Positions 25,848 to 34,432 of a stretch of 64,000 bases of DNA are shown piece by piece (positions within the stretch are counted from its first letter, which is position 1; every line of letters starts with the position of its first letter). The position numbers and the translations under genes were made by a program. The notes under the pieces are model-generated. The model was given only the letters and a program-made list of their open reading frames with translations. It was not told where the DNA came from and did not search any database. This DNA is from Oscillospiraceae bacterium (lineage in GTDB: Bacteria > Bacillota > Clostridia > Oscillospirales > CAG-272). The stretch covers positions 1 to 64,000 of the forward strand of contig SVSG01000007.1 in the NCBI GenBank assembly GCA_015064415.1. Direction: 5' to 3'.

Positions 25848-26433
25848 AAATAGGCGGGAGCGCGGCGGCCGCGCGCGCGAATTCCTCGCGTGTGGCGATG
25901 ACGTTGAGTGCGGCTAAAAGGGCGTTGGGCGTCATCCCTGCGGGCAGGGCAAACGCCTTTGCCAGCGCGTCGCGCCGCGCGGCGCTGTTTTGCGCACCCG
26001 TAAGGCCGTATTCAAACAGATCGGTCTTGGTGATCGGCTCGCGTTGGGGGAGCGTGTCGGCGGCAAAAGGGGAGAGCAGATCGTAAAGCAGCTGTTGTTC
26101 CTGCCCCTCCACGCCAAGGAACCCTTCGGCGGAGGGCTCTTGCTTGCGCCGTTCTTTGCCCGCAATTTGCGGCACGTATAGGGGGATAATGCGCTCTTTT
26201 GGCACAGCGGAGCCGATGTGCGCGCGGATCAGCTTGCCCGCCCCGTCGGGGTCGGTCAGTACGATAAGGGGGGATCTTTGCGCCAGCGCGCGAAAGAGCG
26301 CCAGCTTCTCCTTTTGCTTGAAGATGCCGAAGCCCTGTGTGCAAAGGATCTGTCCTTCCATCACGCAAAGCAAGCGCAGTCGGTCGTATTTGCCCTCCAC
26401 GATCACGGGATAGGCGATTTTCAGTTTTTCCAT
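25846..26433 (-). CDS. Toprim-domain protein, RNase M5-like
   Basis: A 195-residue protein. VIVEGKYDRLRL (11-22) with its Glu and LIVLTDPDGAGKLIR (56-70) with DPD form the metal-binding Toprim site; GFGIFKQKEKLALF lies between. The C-terminal half resembles the DUF4093 region found in ribonuclease M5 proteins, which mature 5S rRNA. It may be the M5 enzyme itself or a related nuclease; RNase M5 genes usually sit beside ksgA, which is not present here, so the role is uncertain. AAGGAT precedes the ATG. Between it and uppP lies a repeat-bearing gap. Confidence 0.7.
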   Translation of the reverse strand: MEKLKIAYPVIVEGKYDRLRLLCVMEGQILCTQGFGIFKQKEKLALFRALAQRSPLIVLTDPDGAGKLIRAHIGSAVPKERIIPLYVPQIAGKERRKQEPSAEGFLGVEGQEQQLLYDLLSPFAADTLPQREPITKTDLFEYGLTGAQNSAARRDALAKAFALPAGMTPNALLAALNVIATREEFARAAAALPPI

Positions 26434-26622
26434 AGTGTTCCTATCCTTTCGGGAAGATTACCCTTGGCATAGCCGAGGGGAGCGGTCTGTTTTGCGGGCG
26501 AACACTATTCGCCTCTACAATATTGCAGGATGCCGCACCGTTTGACGGGGATGGCATATATCTTTTTGCAAGCAAAGCGGCTGTGCGCCAATTCCTTTTA
26601 TGTAAAAGTTTTGAAAGGGTCA
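26434..26622. repeat. Repeat-bearing gap
   Basis: No gene. GGCGAACACTATTCGCC (26497-26513) is a degenerate member of the dispersed palindrome family. The following CAGGATGCCGCACCG segment (about 26526-26540) recurs near 39015, and 26590-26622 is the linker of the recurrent terminator module. Confidence 0.6.
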
Positions 26623-26652
26623 TAGGGAAAACTTTTTTAAAAGTTTTCCCTA
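26623..26652 (-). terminator. Terminator of the TrhP-rarA-uppP operon (recurrent type)
   Basis: TAGGGAAAACTTTT/AAAAGTTTTCCCTA stem; its inner side contains the uppP stop codon, and a CCCTTTCAAAACTTTT linker follows on the minus strand. Confidence 0.8.
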
Positions 26653-27459
26653 TACTGTCCCCAAAAGCACCACAACGCCAAGCGCGATGCGGTAGATGCC
26701 GAAGGCACGGAAGGTGTGGCGCTTGACGAAATCCAGCAGCGCGCGGATGACAACAAGCGACACCAAAAACGCGGTCAGCGTGCCCGCCGCAAGCATCACC
26801 CACTCGGTGCGAGAGAGCACGTTGCCCTCCCAAAAGAACTTCGCGCACTTGAGCGCCGAGGCGCCGAGCATCGTCGGGATGCCGAGGAAAAAGGAGAACT
26901 CCGCCGCTCCCGTGCGGGGAAGCCCCAGAAGCGTGCCGCCCAGCATCGTCGCACCCGAGCGCGAGGTGCCGGGGATGAGGGCAAGCAACTGAAAAAGCCC
27001 CACGCCAAGCGCGGTCTTTTTCGTAATTTGCCCTCCGAACGGTACGAGTTTTGGCCGCTTTAAGGGGAAAAGAAAGGCGATGCCGTAAAGGATCAGCATG
27101 GCGGCCACGGTTGGCACGTTGTAAAGGTGTTCGTCCAAAAAATCGTCAAGGAGAAGCCCCACAATAGCCGAGGGGAGTGCCGCAAGGAGCACCAAAGACC
27201 AAAGACGCCACGTGCCGCGTCGCTCGACGGGCGTTTTTTGCCTCGCGAACGGGTTGAGCTTTTGAAAGTAGAGCACCACCACGGCAAGGATCGCGCCGAG
27301 CTGGATCACGACCTCAAAAATTTCAAAAAAAGCGGGACGTACCTCAAATTTGACGACATTTTCCAGTAAAATGAGGTGGCCCGTGGAGGAGATCGGCAAC
27401 CATTCGGTCACTCCCTCCAGCACACCGAAAAGCATGGCAAGCAAAAGCGCGGGAAGCAA
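26650..27459 (-). CDS. uppP: Undecaprenyl-diphosphatase
   Basis: Dephosphorylates undecaprenyl pyrophosphate to recycle the lipid carrier for cell-wall synthesis, and gives low-level bacitracin tolerance. The 269-residue membrane protein has the two family signatures: EGVTEWLPISSTGHL near the N-terminus (Glu, Ser and His of the site) and PGTSRSGAT near residue 165 (the Arg of the site). The start appears to be a TTG at 27459: AAAGGGG lies six bases before it and it gives the usual N-terminal length, whereas the ATG at 27435 would shorten the first helix by eight residues and has no ribosome site. It follows rarA by 29 bp in one operon. Confidence 0.9.
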   Translation of the reverse strand: MLPALLLAMLFGVLEGVTEWLPISSTGHLILLENVVKFEVRPAFFEIFEVVIQLGAILAVVVLYFQKLNPFARQKTPVERRGTWRLWSLVLLAALPSAIVGLLLDDFLDEHLYNVPTVAAMLILYGIAFLFPLKRPKLVPFGGQITKKTALGVGLFQLLALIPGTSRSGATMLGGTLLGLPRTGAAEFSFFLGIPTMLGASALKCAKFFWEGNVLSRTEWVMLAAGTLTAFLVSLVVIRALLDFVKRHTFRAFGIYRIALGVVVLLGTV

Positions 27460-27488
27460 ACGTACCCCTTTCTACGGGGCGCCCCCCG

Positions 27489-28748
27489 TCACTGGCGCGG
27501 CTTGCCACCCTCCGTACGGATCTTTTGCGCGAAGGCGGCGGCCGCTTGCTCGGTTTTGTTCTCTCCGAAATGATAATACGTCCGCCCGCGCAGGTCGTCG
27601 GGCAAATATTGCTGCTGCACGAAATGACAGGTGTACTCGTGCGGGTACTTATAGCCCTTAAAAAGGGGGGATTGCAGGTGTACGGGGGCCACGTTGCCCT
27701 TGCCCGCCTCCACGTCGGCCATGGCGGCGGCCAATGCCTCGTAGGCGGAGTTGGACTTGGGTGCGGTGGCAAGCGTCAGCGCCGCGTTGATGAGGGGAAT
27801 ACGCGCCTCGGGGAAGCCGAGCTCCATCGCGCTTTCGCAGCACGCGCGCGTGATGACGGCGGCCTGCGGGTAGGCAAGCCCCACATCCTCGCTGGCGATC
27901 ACCTGTAGGCGGCGGCACAGCGAAATGAGCTCTCCTGCGGCGCACAGCTTCGCCACGTAAAAGGCGGTGGCGTCGGGGTCGGAGCCGCGGATCGACTTTT
28001 GCAGGCAGGAGAGCAGATCGTAGTGCGTATCGTTGTTGAAGTTGCCGACGGGCACGTGAAAATCCTCGATATTTTCGCGCGTGATCGCACCCGCTCGGGG
28101 GGTAATGCCCTCCTCGCCTGCGGCAAAATAGGCGTTTTCCAGAAGCACGATGCCACGGCGCACGTCACCGCGCACCTGCGCGGCAACGTAGGTAAGCAGC
28201 TCCGCGTCGGCGGTGATGGCGGTGCCGTTTTCCTCGTTCAGATACGCCAGCGCGCGTGTGAGCGCGGGCAGCATCTCGGCGGGCTTTACGGGCTTGAACT
28301 CAAAAAGAGAGGAGCGCGAGATGATCGCGTTATAGATATAAAAATGCGGATTTTCCGTGGTGGAGGCGATCAGGGTGATGCGCCCGTCCTCCATGTACTC
28401 TAAAAGCGATTGCTGCTGCTTGCGGTTGAAGTATTGCAGCTCGTCTAAATACAGTAATATGCCGCCCGAGCCGAAAATATTAGAGGTTTCGGCCAGAACC
28501 TCCTTCACGTCGGAAAGCGAGGCGGAGGTGCAGTTGAGACGGCGGAATTCCATCCCCGAGCGCGCCGCGATCACGGATGCCGCCGTGGTCTTGCCCGTGC
28601 CGGGAGGGCCGAAGAAGATCATGTTGGTGATGCGGCCGCTTTCCACCATGCGGCGCACCGCGCCGCGCGGGCCAAAAAGGTGCTGCTGACCCACGATGCC
28701 GTCGAAATCGACGGGGCGCATCATATCTGCTAATTGCTGATTTCTCAT
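27489..28748 (-). CDS. rarA: Replication-associated recombination protein A (AAA+ ATPase)
   Basis: A 419-residue clamp-loader-like AAA+ protein acting at stalled replication forks. The opening PVDFDGIVGQQHLFGPRGAV, Walker A FGPPGTGKTT (about 46-55), Walker B LLYLDELQYFNRKQQ, sensor 1 STTEN and the C-terminal SEDVGLAYPQA and KGYKYPHEY segments are those of RarA/MgsA. The family usually has D-E-I-H at Walker B; here it is D-E-L-Q. GGAC lies before the ATG, and the U32 gene ends 17 bp upstream. Confidence 0.92.
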   Translation of the reverse strand: MRNQQLADMMRPVDFDGIVGQQHLFGPRGAVRRMVESGRITNMIFFGPPGTGKTTAASVIAARSGMEFRRLNCTSASLSDVKEVLAETSNIFGSGGILLYLDELQYFNRKQQQSLLEYMEDGRITLIASTTENPHFYIYNAIISRSSLFEFKPVKPAEMLPALTRALAYLNEENGTAITADAELLTYVAAQVRGDVRRGIVLLENAYFAAGEEGITPRAGAITRENIEDFHVPVGNFNNDTHYDLLSCLQKSIRGSDPDATAFYVAKLCAAGELISLCRRLQVIASEDVGLAYPQAAVITRACCESAMELGFPEARIPLINAALTLATAPKSNSAYEALAAAMADVEAGKGNVAPVHLQSPLFKGYKYPHEYTCHFVQQQYLPDDLRGRTYYHFGENKTEQAAAAFAQKIRTEGGKPRQ

Positions 28749-28765
28749 ACCGTTATACGTCCTTT

Positions 28766-30013
28766 TTATTCTCCTGCGCGCAAAATGTCGCCTGCTTCGG
28801 CCTCATGCGGCAGTCTGGTGTAAAACTCCATCAAGGGGTGCGGTGCGCTTTCCATGGGCGCACCGTCCGCGTCGTAAAGCTCCGTCACGAGAAGCGGAAT
28901 GCCAACGCGCGAGGGGGTGAGGAGCTCCGCCTTGTCGAAAAGCGACACCTTGTTGCGCTGGCGCAGTCGGCAAAGCACGCCTTGCTCGTTTTCTGCGACA
29001 AGTCCTGCGGGCGCGTTGCCGCGCTCCACCACCGTGGCGAAGTATGCTTTTTCGCGGATGTAGCCGTTCTCGGTGCAAAGCTGGGGCTCTTTTTTGGGGT
29101 CATCAAACCAAAAGCCCGTGGCGTACTCGCGGTGCGAAACGCTTTCCACCTCGCGGTACCAACGTTCGTCAAACTCATACCCGTTCGGGTCTTTTTTGTA
29201 CGCGTCGATCGCCATACGGTAGGCATTTGTGACCACCGCGGTGTAATACGCGCTCTTCATTCTGCCCTCGATCTTGAAGGAGCTGACACCCGCTTCGATG
29301 AGCTCGGGCACGTGGCGCAGCATGCACATATCCTTGGAGGACATGATGAAGGTGCCGTGCTCGTTTTCGATGACGGGGAGCGCCTCGTCGGGACGCTTTT
29401 CCTCCACGATGGTATAGTTCCAACGACAGGGCTGGGCGCATGCGCCGCGATTGGCGTCGCGGCCGGTAAACTCGTTGGACAGCATACAGCGCCCGCTGTA
29501 AGAAACGCACATCGAGCCGTGGATGAAGGCCTCCAGCTCCACCTCAGGGGGCAGGGCCTCGCGGATGCGCTTGACCTCGTCCAGCGTGAGCTCGCGCGCC
29601 AGCACCAGACGCTCCGCACCGAGAGACGCCCACGCGCGCGCGGCGGCAGGGCTGACGATGCTGGATTGCGTGGAGACGTGGATCGGCATATCGGGCAACA
29701 GCTCCTTGACGGTCGCCATCACGCCAAGGTCGGTCAAAATGATACCGTCCGGGGGGTAATGGGCGATTTTTCGCAAATATTCGCGCAGTGCGGGGTACTC
29801 GTATCCGTGGGGCATCGTGTTGACGGTAAGGTAAATTTTCTTGCCGCGCGCGTGGACGTATTCCACGGCGGCGGCCAGCTCCTCGTCTGTGAAGTTGTCG
29901 GCGGCGGAGCGCATTCCGAAAAGCTGTCCCGCCAGATATACCGCATCCGCGCCAAAACGCAGTGCGGCTTGCATTTTTTCAAAATTTCCCGCGGGGGAAA
30001 GTAATTCTGTCAT
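28766..30013 (-). CDS. U32-family protein (TrhP-like tRNA hydroxylation)
   Basis: A 415-residue U32 'peptidase' family protein. ELLSPAGNFEKMQAALRFGA at the N-terminus, HVSTQSSIV near 115, and the Cys-rich GRCMLSNEFTGRDANRGACA, then QPCRW (about 173-198), are the conserved landmarks. The cysteines probably hold an iron-sulfur cluster. YegQ/TrhP relatives hydroxylate uridine-34 of tRNAs using prephenate, and RlhA modifies 23S rRNA, so an RNA hydroxylation role is likely rather than proteolysis. First gene of the operon with rarA and uppP; GGAG precedes the ATG. Confidence 0.85.
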   Translation of the reverse strand: MTELLSPAGNFEKMQAALRFGADAVYLAGQLFGMRSAADNFTDEELAAAVEYVHARGKKIYLTVNTMPHGYEYPALREYLRKIAHYPPDGIILTDLGVMATVKELLPDMPIHVSTQSSIVSPAAARAWASLGAERLVLARELTLDEVKRIREALPPEVELEAFIHGSMCVSYSGRCMLSNEFTGRDANRGACAQPCRWNYTIVEEKRPDEALPVIENEHGTFIMSSKDMCMLRHVPELIEAGVSSFKIEGRMKSAYYTAVVTNAYRMAIDAYKKDPNGYEFDERWYREVESVSHREYATGFWFDDPKKEPQLCTENGYIREKAYFATVVERGNAPAGLVAENEQGVLCRLRQRNKVSLFDKAELLTPSRVGIPLLVTELYDADGAPMESAPHPLMEFYTRLPHEAEAGDILRAGE

Positions 30014-30045
30014 AGTGGGCGCTCCTTTGCATATCGTTTACCATT

Positions 30046-30074
30046 ATTATAATAGTTTTTTGCCCCCGCGTCAA
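30046..30074 (-). promoter_or_regulatory. Promoter of the U32-rarA-uppP operon
   Basis: Minus strand TTGACG (30074-30069) and TATAAT (30051-30046) with a 17-bp spacer. It is divergent from the PerR operon, about 80 bp from the PerR-box-like palindrome. Confidence 0.82.
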
Positions 30075-30129
30075 GGGCAATCTTCCTTAAAATATATACG
30101 CGCGCGCACACGCAAGAAAAGAAAAAATA

Positions 30130-30150
30130 TTTTTAGAATTATTCTAAAAA
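30130..30150. promoter_or_regulatory. PerR-box-like palindrome
   Basis: A perfect 21-bp palindrome with arms TTTTTAGAAT and ATTCTAAAAA around a central T. Its core TTAGAAT-T-ATTCTAA differs from the B. subtilis PerR box (TTATAAT-N-ATTATAA) at only one position per half. It lies 16 bp before the -35 of the rubrerythrin-perR operon; a further half-site-like TAGAATTGTTC overlaps the start region. Autoregulation by the encoded PerR is the natural reading. Confidence 0.75.
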
Positions 30151-30165
30151 ATTTCTAAAAAGCTA

Positions 30166-30194
30166 TTGACAAACACGAAATCTTGTGCTAAAAT
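30166..30194 (+). promoter_or_regulatory. Promoter of the oxidative-stress operon
   Basis: TTGACA (30166-30171) and TAAAAT (30189-30194) with a 17-bp spacer, giving a leader of about 65 nt before the ATG. Confidence 0.85.
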
Positions 30195-30267
30195 AGAATT
30201 GTTCCAAAAACAGTGCGAATGTGAGGAACGAAAAACGAAATTTTTTATCTTAAAGGAGATTATGATA

Positions 30268-30822
30268 ATGAAAAAGTGGAAATGCTCTGTATGTGGTGAG
30301 ATCGTTGAGTCCGAGAACCGCCCCGAAAAGTGCCCCCTTTGCAAGGTGCCGGGCGAAAAGTTCAATGAGATCGTGGAGACCGAGAACGCCGCTTGGGCAA
30401 CCGAGCACGTGATCGGCGTTGGCAAGGCCGCTGAGGTTCCTGCTGAGATCATCGAGGGCCTGAAGGCAAACTTCATGGGCGAGTGCACCGAGGTCGGTAT
30501 GTATCTGGCTATGGCTCGCGTGGCTCATCGCGAGGGCTATCCCGAGATCGGTCTGTACTGGGAAAAGGCCGCTTGGGAAGAGGCAGAGCATGCCGCTAAG
30601 TTCGCTGAGCTGCTCGGCGACGTGGTGACCGACTCCACCAAGAAGAACCTGGAGATGCGTGTCGAGGCCGAGAACGGCGCTTGCGAGGGCAAGTTTGAGC
30701 TGGCCAAGATGGCAAAGCAGCTGAATCTTGACGCGATCCATGACACCGTGCACGAGATGGCAAAGGACGAGGCCCGTCACGGCCGCGCCTTCGAGGGCCT
30801 TCTGAACCGTTACTTCAAGTAA
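30268..30822 (+). CDS. Reverse rubrerythrin (NADH-linked peroxidase type)
   Basis: A 184-residue non-haem iron protein with the rubredoxin domain first: CSVCGE and CPLCK (5-35) bind one iron. The four-helix ferritin-like domain follows, with GECTEVG, EEAEH and KDEARH as di-iron ligands. This domain order is that of the 'reverse' rubrerythrins of clostridia, which reduce hydrogen peroxide at the expense of NADH in the cytosol. The ATG at 30268 has AGGAG nine bases away; the ATG at 30262 is too close. It heads an operon with perR and a classical rubrerythrin, behind a PerR-like box. Confidence 0.92.
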   Translation: MKKWKCSVCGEIVESENRPEKCPLCKVPGEKFNEIVETENAAWATEHVIGVGKAAEVPAEIIEGLKANFMGECTEVGMYLAMARVAHREGYPEIGLYWEKAAWEEAEHAAKFAELLGDVVTDSTKKNLEMRVEAENGACEGKFELAKMAKQLNLDAIHDTVHEMAKDEARHGRAFEGLLNRYFK

Positions 30823-30866
30823 TTCCAAATAAGCACCAAGGGCGCAACGCCCGAAAGGAGGACGAC

Positions 30867-31229
30867 ATGACACAAAAACGTGCCGCCATCCTGCAGATCC
30901 TGCGCGAGTCCGAGGGACACCTGTCCGCCGACGAGATCTTTCGCCGTGCAAAGGAGAAATACCCCGGCATCGTGCTTGCTACCGTGTATAACACGCTGCA
31001 TTATCTGACGGAGGAGGGGCATATCTTGCACATCCGCACCGCGGATGGCCCCGACTTTTATGACAAAACCCCAAAAAAGCACGAGCACGCGTTCTGTTCC
31101 TCGTGCGGACGGGTGCTGGACGTGGATCTCGGCGATCTTGCCGCCGAGTTCACCAAACGCACGGGTATTGAGATCGATTCTTACGAATTGATCCTGCACA
31201 CCCGTTGCTCTCACTGTCAAACAACTTAA
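30867..31229 (+). CDS. perR: Peroxide-sensing repressor PerR (Fur family)
   Basis: A 120-residue Fur-family regulator: winged helix (1-70, ADEIFRRAKEKYPGIVLATVY), then the HEHAF regulatory metal site and two CxxC pairs (CSSC, CSHC) for structural zinc. The residue after C-G-R-V-L is Asp, as in PerR; Fur usually has Glu there. In PerR, iron-bound histidines are oxidised by peroxide and repression is lost. It is about 20 residues shorter than typical PerR at the N-terminus, yet AGGAGG at the right distance sets this start. It is flanked by two rubrerythrins in one operon. Confidence 0.85.
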   Translation: MTQKRAAILQILRESEGHLSADEIFRRAKEKYPGIVLATVYNTLHYLTEEGHILHIRTADGPDFYDKTPKKHEHAFCSSCGRVLDVDLGDLAAEFTKRTGIEIDSYELILHTRCSHCQTT

Positions 31230-31241
31230 AGGAGAATGATT

Positions 31242-31775
31242 ATGAATTTGAAGGGTACCAAGACCGAGCAAAATCTGATGACCGCGTTTGCCGGCGAGAG
31301 CCAGGCACGCAACAAGTACACCTACTTTGCCAGCGTGGCAAAGAAGGAGGGCTATGAGCAGATCAGCGCCCTGTTCACCAAGACCGCCGACAACGAAAAG
31401 GAGCACGCCAAGATGTGGTTCAAGCTGCTTGGCGGACTTGGCAACACGGCACAGAATCTGGCCGACGCTGCCGCAGGAGAGAACTACGAGTGGACGGATA
31501 TGTACGCCACCTTTGCCAAGGAAGCCGATGAAGAGGGCTTCCATGACATCGCCGCAAAGTTCCGCGCTGTGGCCGAGATCGAGAAGTCTCACGAGGAGCG
31601 CTACCGCAAGCTGCTTTCCAACGTGGAGCTGCAGCAGGTGTTCGAGAAGGGCGAGATGACCATGTGGGAGTGCCGCAACTGCGGCCACCTTGTGATGGGC
31701 AAGAAGGCCCCCGAGGTCTGCCCCGTATGCGTGCATCCGCAAAGCTACTTTGAGGTTCACGCAGAGAACTATTGA
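31242..31775 (+). CDS. Rubrerythrin
   Basis: A 177-residue classical rubrerythrin: di-iron four-helix domain first ([20 protein letters not shown], then DNEKEHA and EIEKSHEER), C-terminal rubredoxin-like domain last (CRNCG and CPVC). It reduces peroxide in anaerobes, taking electrons from rubredoxin or a reductase. The ATG at 31242 is seven bases after AAGGAG; the one at 31236 overlaps the site. The perR stop lies 12 bp upstream. Having both rubrerythrin types with their regulator in one operon is a compact peroxide-defence unit. Confidence 0.94.
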   Translation: MNLKGTKTEQNLMTAFAGESQARNKYTYFASVAKKEGYEQISALFTKTADNEKEHAKMWFKLLGGLGNTAQNLADAAAGENYEWTDMYATFAKEADEEGFHDIAAKFRAVAEIEKSHEERYRKLLSNVELQQVFEKGEMTMWECRNCGHLVMGKKAPEVCPVCVHPQSYFEVHAENY

Positions 31776-31790
31776 TCCGGCTATCCGCAT

Positions 31791-31820
31791 AAAAAGAGCA
31801 GGGAAACCTGCTCTTTTTTG
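31791..31820 (+). terminator. Terminator of the oxidative-stress operon
   Basis: AAAAGAGCAGG/CCTGCTCTTTTTT hairpin with GAAA loop. Confidence 0.92.
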
Positions 31821-31949
31821 CATCACGGAGCCGTATTTGGAAAAACCAAGGAACTGTAATCGGACAAAACAAGAAAATTATTCCGAATAGCTGGAAAAAA
31901 TATGAAATAAATTGGAAAATGATCGAAAAAGCCGCGCAAAACAAAATAA

Positions 31950-31980
31950 GGCCGCGCCCCCGACGGGCGCGGCCCTTTTG
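31950..31980. terminator. Terminator of the DUF1846 gene
   Basis: GGCCGCGCCC/GGGCGCGGCC stem with A-rich left and T-rich right flanks, able to act on both strands. The 130 bp before it hold nothing recognisable. Confidence 0.85.
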
Positions 31981-32000
31981 CTTTTTATCCTAATAATATG

Positions 32001-33485
32001 TCAGCCGTGGTACAGCTTTTTGGTCTGATACTGCGGCTCGCAGGTCAGCTGCACGCCAAGCTTCTTGAGCGTGGACTCATCCACCTGCGAGAGTATCACG
32101 GTGGAGTGCGCGTCACAGTGGTTCAGCTTGTCCAGGCATCCCAGTGCCTTGCGTGCCAGCTTGTCGTTCACAGCACAAATGGAAAGCGCGATCAGTACCT
32201 CGTCCAGATGCAGTCGCGGGTTCTTGTTGCCAAGGCGCTTGATCTTAAGGTTGGAGACCGGCTTGAGGATCTCGGGGGAGATGAGCTTGGTCTCACGCGG
32301 AATGTCGGCCAGCGCCTTGAGGGCGTTGATGGTCGCGGCGGAGACGGCACCAAGCAACTTGGAGGTCTTGCCCGTGATCACGCGGCCGTCGGGGAGCTGC
32401 AGCGCCACGGCGGGGGACTCGGTCTCGGCGGCACGCTTGCGCGCGGCCTCGATGACGGGGCGGTGGCTTTCGTCCAGACCGCTCTTGGCCATCAGCATTT
32501 TGATCTTGTCGACCTCCGCGCCATCGCTCTCCGCTTTGCGCTTGCGGCAAAGTGCGGCGAAGTAGCGGCGCAGGATCTCGTCTCTTGCACCCTCGCGCAC
32601 GGCCTCGTCATCGACGATGCAATTTCCGACCATGTTCACACCCATGTCGGTGGGGGATTTGTAAGGACATTCGCCGTAGATGTGCTCGAACATGGTTTTC
32701 ACCACGGGGAAGACCTCTACGTCTCGGTTATAGTTCACGGTGGTCACACCGTAAGCGGTGAGGTGGAAGTGATCCACGATGTTCACGTCGTTGAGATCGG
32801 CGGTGGCCGCCTCATAGGCAAGGTTCACGGGGTGATCCAGCGGCAGGTTCCAGACGGGGAAGGTCTCAAACTTGGCGTAGCCCGAACGGATGCCGCGCTT
32901 GTTATCATGATAGAGCTGAGACATGCAAGTTGCCATCTTGCCGGAGCCGGGGCCGGGAGCCGTGACCACCACCAGCGGGTGGGAGGTCTCGATGTACTCG
33001 TTTTTTCCGTAGCCCTCGTCACTGACGATGGTCTTGACGTCCATGGGGTAACCGGGGATGGGGTAGTGGCGGTAGACCTTAAGGTCAAGCCCCTCCAGCT
33101 TCTTCTGGAATGCTTCGGCTGCGGGCTGGCCCGTGTAGCAGGTCAGCACCACGCTGCCCACGTACATCCCAAAGCTGCGGAACGCATCGATCAGGCGCAG
33201 CGCCTCCTGATCGTAGGTGATGCCGAGATCGCCGCGGACCTTATTTTTCTCAATGTCGGAGGCGTTGATGGCGATGACGATCTCCGCATCGTCGGCCAGA
33301 CGCGAGAGCATGCGGATCTTGCTGTCCGGTGCAAAGCCCGGCAGAACGCGCGCGGCATGGAAGTCATCAAACAGCTTGCCGCCAAACTCCAGATAAAGCT
33401 TGCCGCCAAACTGCGCGATCCGTTCCTCGATGCGCTTCGATTGTGTTTCGATGTACTTTTCGTTGTCAAACCCGATTTTAAACAT
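32001..33485 (-). CDS. DUF1846-family protein
   Basis: A 494-residue cytoplasmic protein opening MFKIGFDNEKYIETQSKRIE, the standard start of DUF1846. Residues about 170-180 (VVVTAPGPGSGKMATCMSQL) contain a P-loop-like G-P-G-S-G-K, followed by the GIRSGYAKFETFPVWNLPL region. The family is common in Firmicutes; structures show a nucleotide-binding-type fold, but I know of no established reaction. Length is typical. AGGAGTG sets the ATG; six further upstream codons have no ribosome site. Monocistronic. Confidence 0.88.
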   Translation of the reverse strand: MFKIGFDNEKYIETQSKRIEERIAQFGGKLYLEFGGKLFDDFHAARVLPGFAPDSKIRMLSRLADDAEIVIAINASDIEKNKVRGDLGITYDQEALRLIDAFRSFGMYVGSVVLTCYTGQPAAEAFQKKLEGLDLKVYRHYPIPGYPMDVKTIVSDEGYGKNEYIETSHPLVVVTAPGPGSGKMATCMSQLYHDNKRGIRSGYAKFETFPVWNLPLDHPVNLAYEAATADLNDVNIVDHFHLTAYGVTTVNYNRDVEVFPVVKTMFEHIYGECPYKSPTDMGVNMVGNCIVDDEAVREGARDEILRRYFAALCRKRKAESDGAEVDKIKMLMAKSGLDESHRPVIEAARKRAAETESPAVALQLPDGRVITGKTSKLLGAVSAATINALKALADIPRETKLISPEILKPVSNLKIKRLGNKNPRLHLDEVLIALSICAVNDKLARKALGCLDKLNHCDAHSTVILSQVDESTLKKLGVQLTCEPQYQTKKLYHG

Positions 33486-33585
33486 GCCATCACTCCTTTT
33501 CAAAAAAATACTATATTATTATAGCATATTAAGGGGGATAAGAGCAAGACCTTTTTCGAAAATTTTTGCGATTTTTGCCTTTTGT

Positions 33586-33614
33586 GTATAAGCTATCCGT
33601 TTCGGGCAAAAATA
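33586..33614 (+). promoter_or_regulatory. Candidate sigma-F promoter
   Basis: GTATA (33586-33590) and GGCAAAAATA (33605-33614) match the forespore sigma-F consensus (GywTA and GgnrAnAnTw) at every defined position, but the spacer is 14 bp where about 15-16 is usual. The predicted start would be near 33621, just before the ribosome site. No good housekeeping promoter was seen at the same place. Confidence 0.45.
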
Positions 33615-33646
33615 AGAGCGACAGAAAAAAGAAAAGGAGTAAAGCC

Positions 33647-34396
33647 ATGCAAAAAAAGAATCTGTTTGTAAAATTGAAGGAGGATAAGAGCGCCCGCGCC
33701 ATCGCCCTCACCGTCACGGTGATGCTGATGGTGCTGACGGCGATCATCATCACCACGGTGGTGGCCAACCGCGCCGCGAAAAACAACGCCGCTCTTCCCA
33801 CGCCCGATGACAGCACGCAGGCCGGCATCAACGATCCCGCGCCCGATGACACCCCCGATCTTCCCGACACCCCTGACAAGCCCGATACTCCCGCACCTCC
33901 CGTGGAGGAGGACAAAAACGCCGCCGCCCTTCCCGAGCGCTTTTTGTTACCCGTTTCGGGGGTATTGCAAAAAAATCACGATGCCAGCGTGCAGGTGTTC
34001 TCTCCTACCATGGGGGATTACCGCGTGCATCTTGGCATTGACATCGGTACCGTTGCGGGCGCCGCGGTCAGTACGATGGCCGACGGCGTGATCGCACAGG
34101 TGTGGGAGGACGTTTCGATGGGGCAGTGCGTCGCCGTCAAGCACGGGGGCGAATGCTATACCGTTTATAAAAATCTTTCCGCCGACCTGCCCGAGAACGT
34201 GGTGGTCGGTGCCGCCGTGAAGGCGGGTGACGTGATCGGCCACGTGGGCGAGAGCGCCATGGTGGAGGTGGCAGAGGAGCCGCACCTGCATTTGGAAATG
34301 ACTGTGAACGGGCTGCAGGTCGACCCCACGGACTACCTGGACGAGGATGCCAAGGCCACGCTGATGGAGGACGCAAATTACGAGGACGTTTCCTGA
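33647..34396 (+). CDS. M23-family peptidase, possible SpoIIQ
   Basis: A 249-residue membrane-anchored protein: short basic cytoplasmic start, one membrane segment (about 18-42), a Pro/Asp/Thr-rich spacer (about 48-90), then a LytM/M23 domain. H-L-G-I-D (the HxxxD motif) and HLHLEM (HxH) are both intact, so zinc-dependent peptidoglycan cleavage is possible. The architecture, the VYKNLSA segment and the sigma-F-like promoter resemble SpoIIQ, the forespore half of the engulfment channel. Clostridial SpoIIQ keeps the catalytic residues, unlike that of B. subtilis. A vegetative endopeptidase is the alternative. AAAGGAG sets the ATG. Confidence 0.75.
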   Translation: MQKKNLFVKLKEDKSARAIALTVTVMLMVLTAIIITTVVANRAAKNNAALPTPDDSTQAGINDPAPDDTPDLPDTPDKPDTPAPPVEEDKNAAALPERFLLPVSGVLQKNHDASVQVFSPTMGDYRVHLGIDIGTVAGAAVSTMADGVIAQVWEDVSMGQCVAVKHGGECYTVYKNLSADLPENVVVGAAVKAGDVIGHVGESAMVEVAEEPHLHLEMTVNGLQVDPTDYLDEDAKATLMEDANYEDVS

Positions 34397-34404
34397 AATT
34401 GACC

Positions 34405-34432
34405 AAAACGCCGCCATACGGTGGCGTTTTTT
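34405..34432 (+). terminator. Terminator of the M23 gene
   Basis: AAAACGCCGCC/GGTGGCGTTTTTT hairpin eight bases after the stop codon. Confidence 0.9.
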
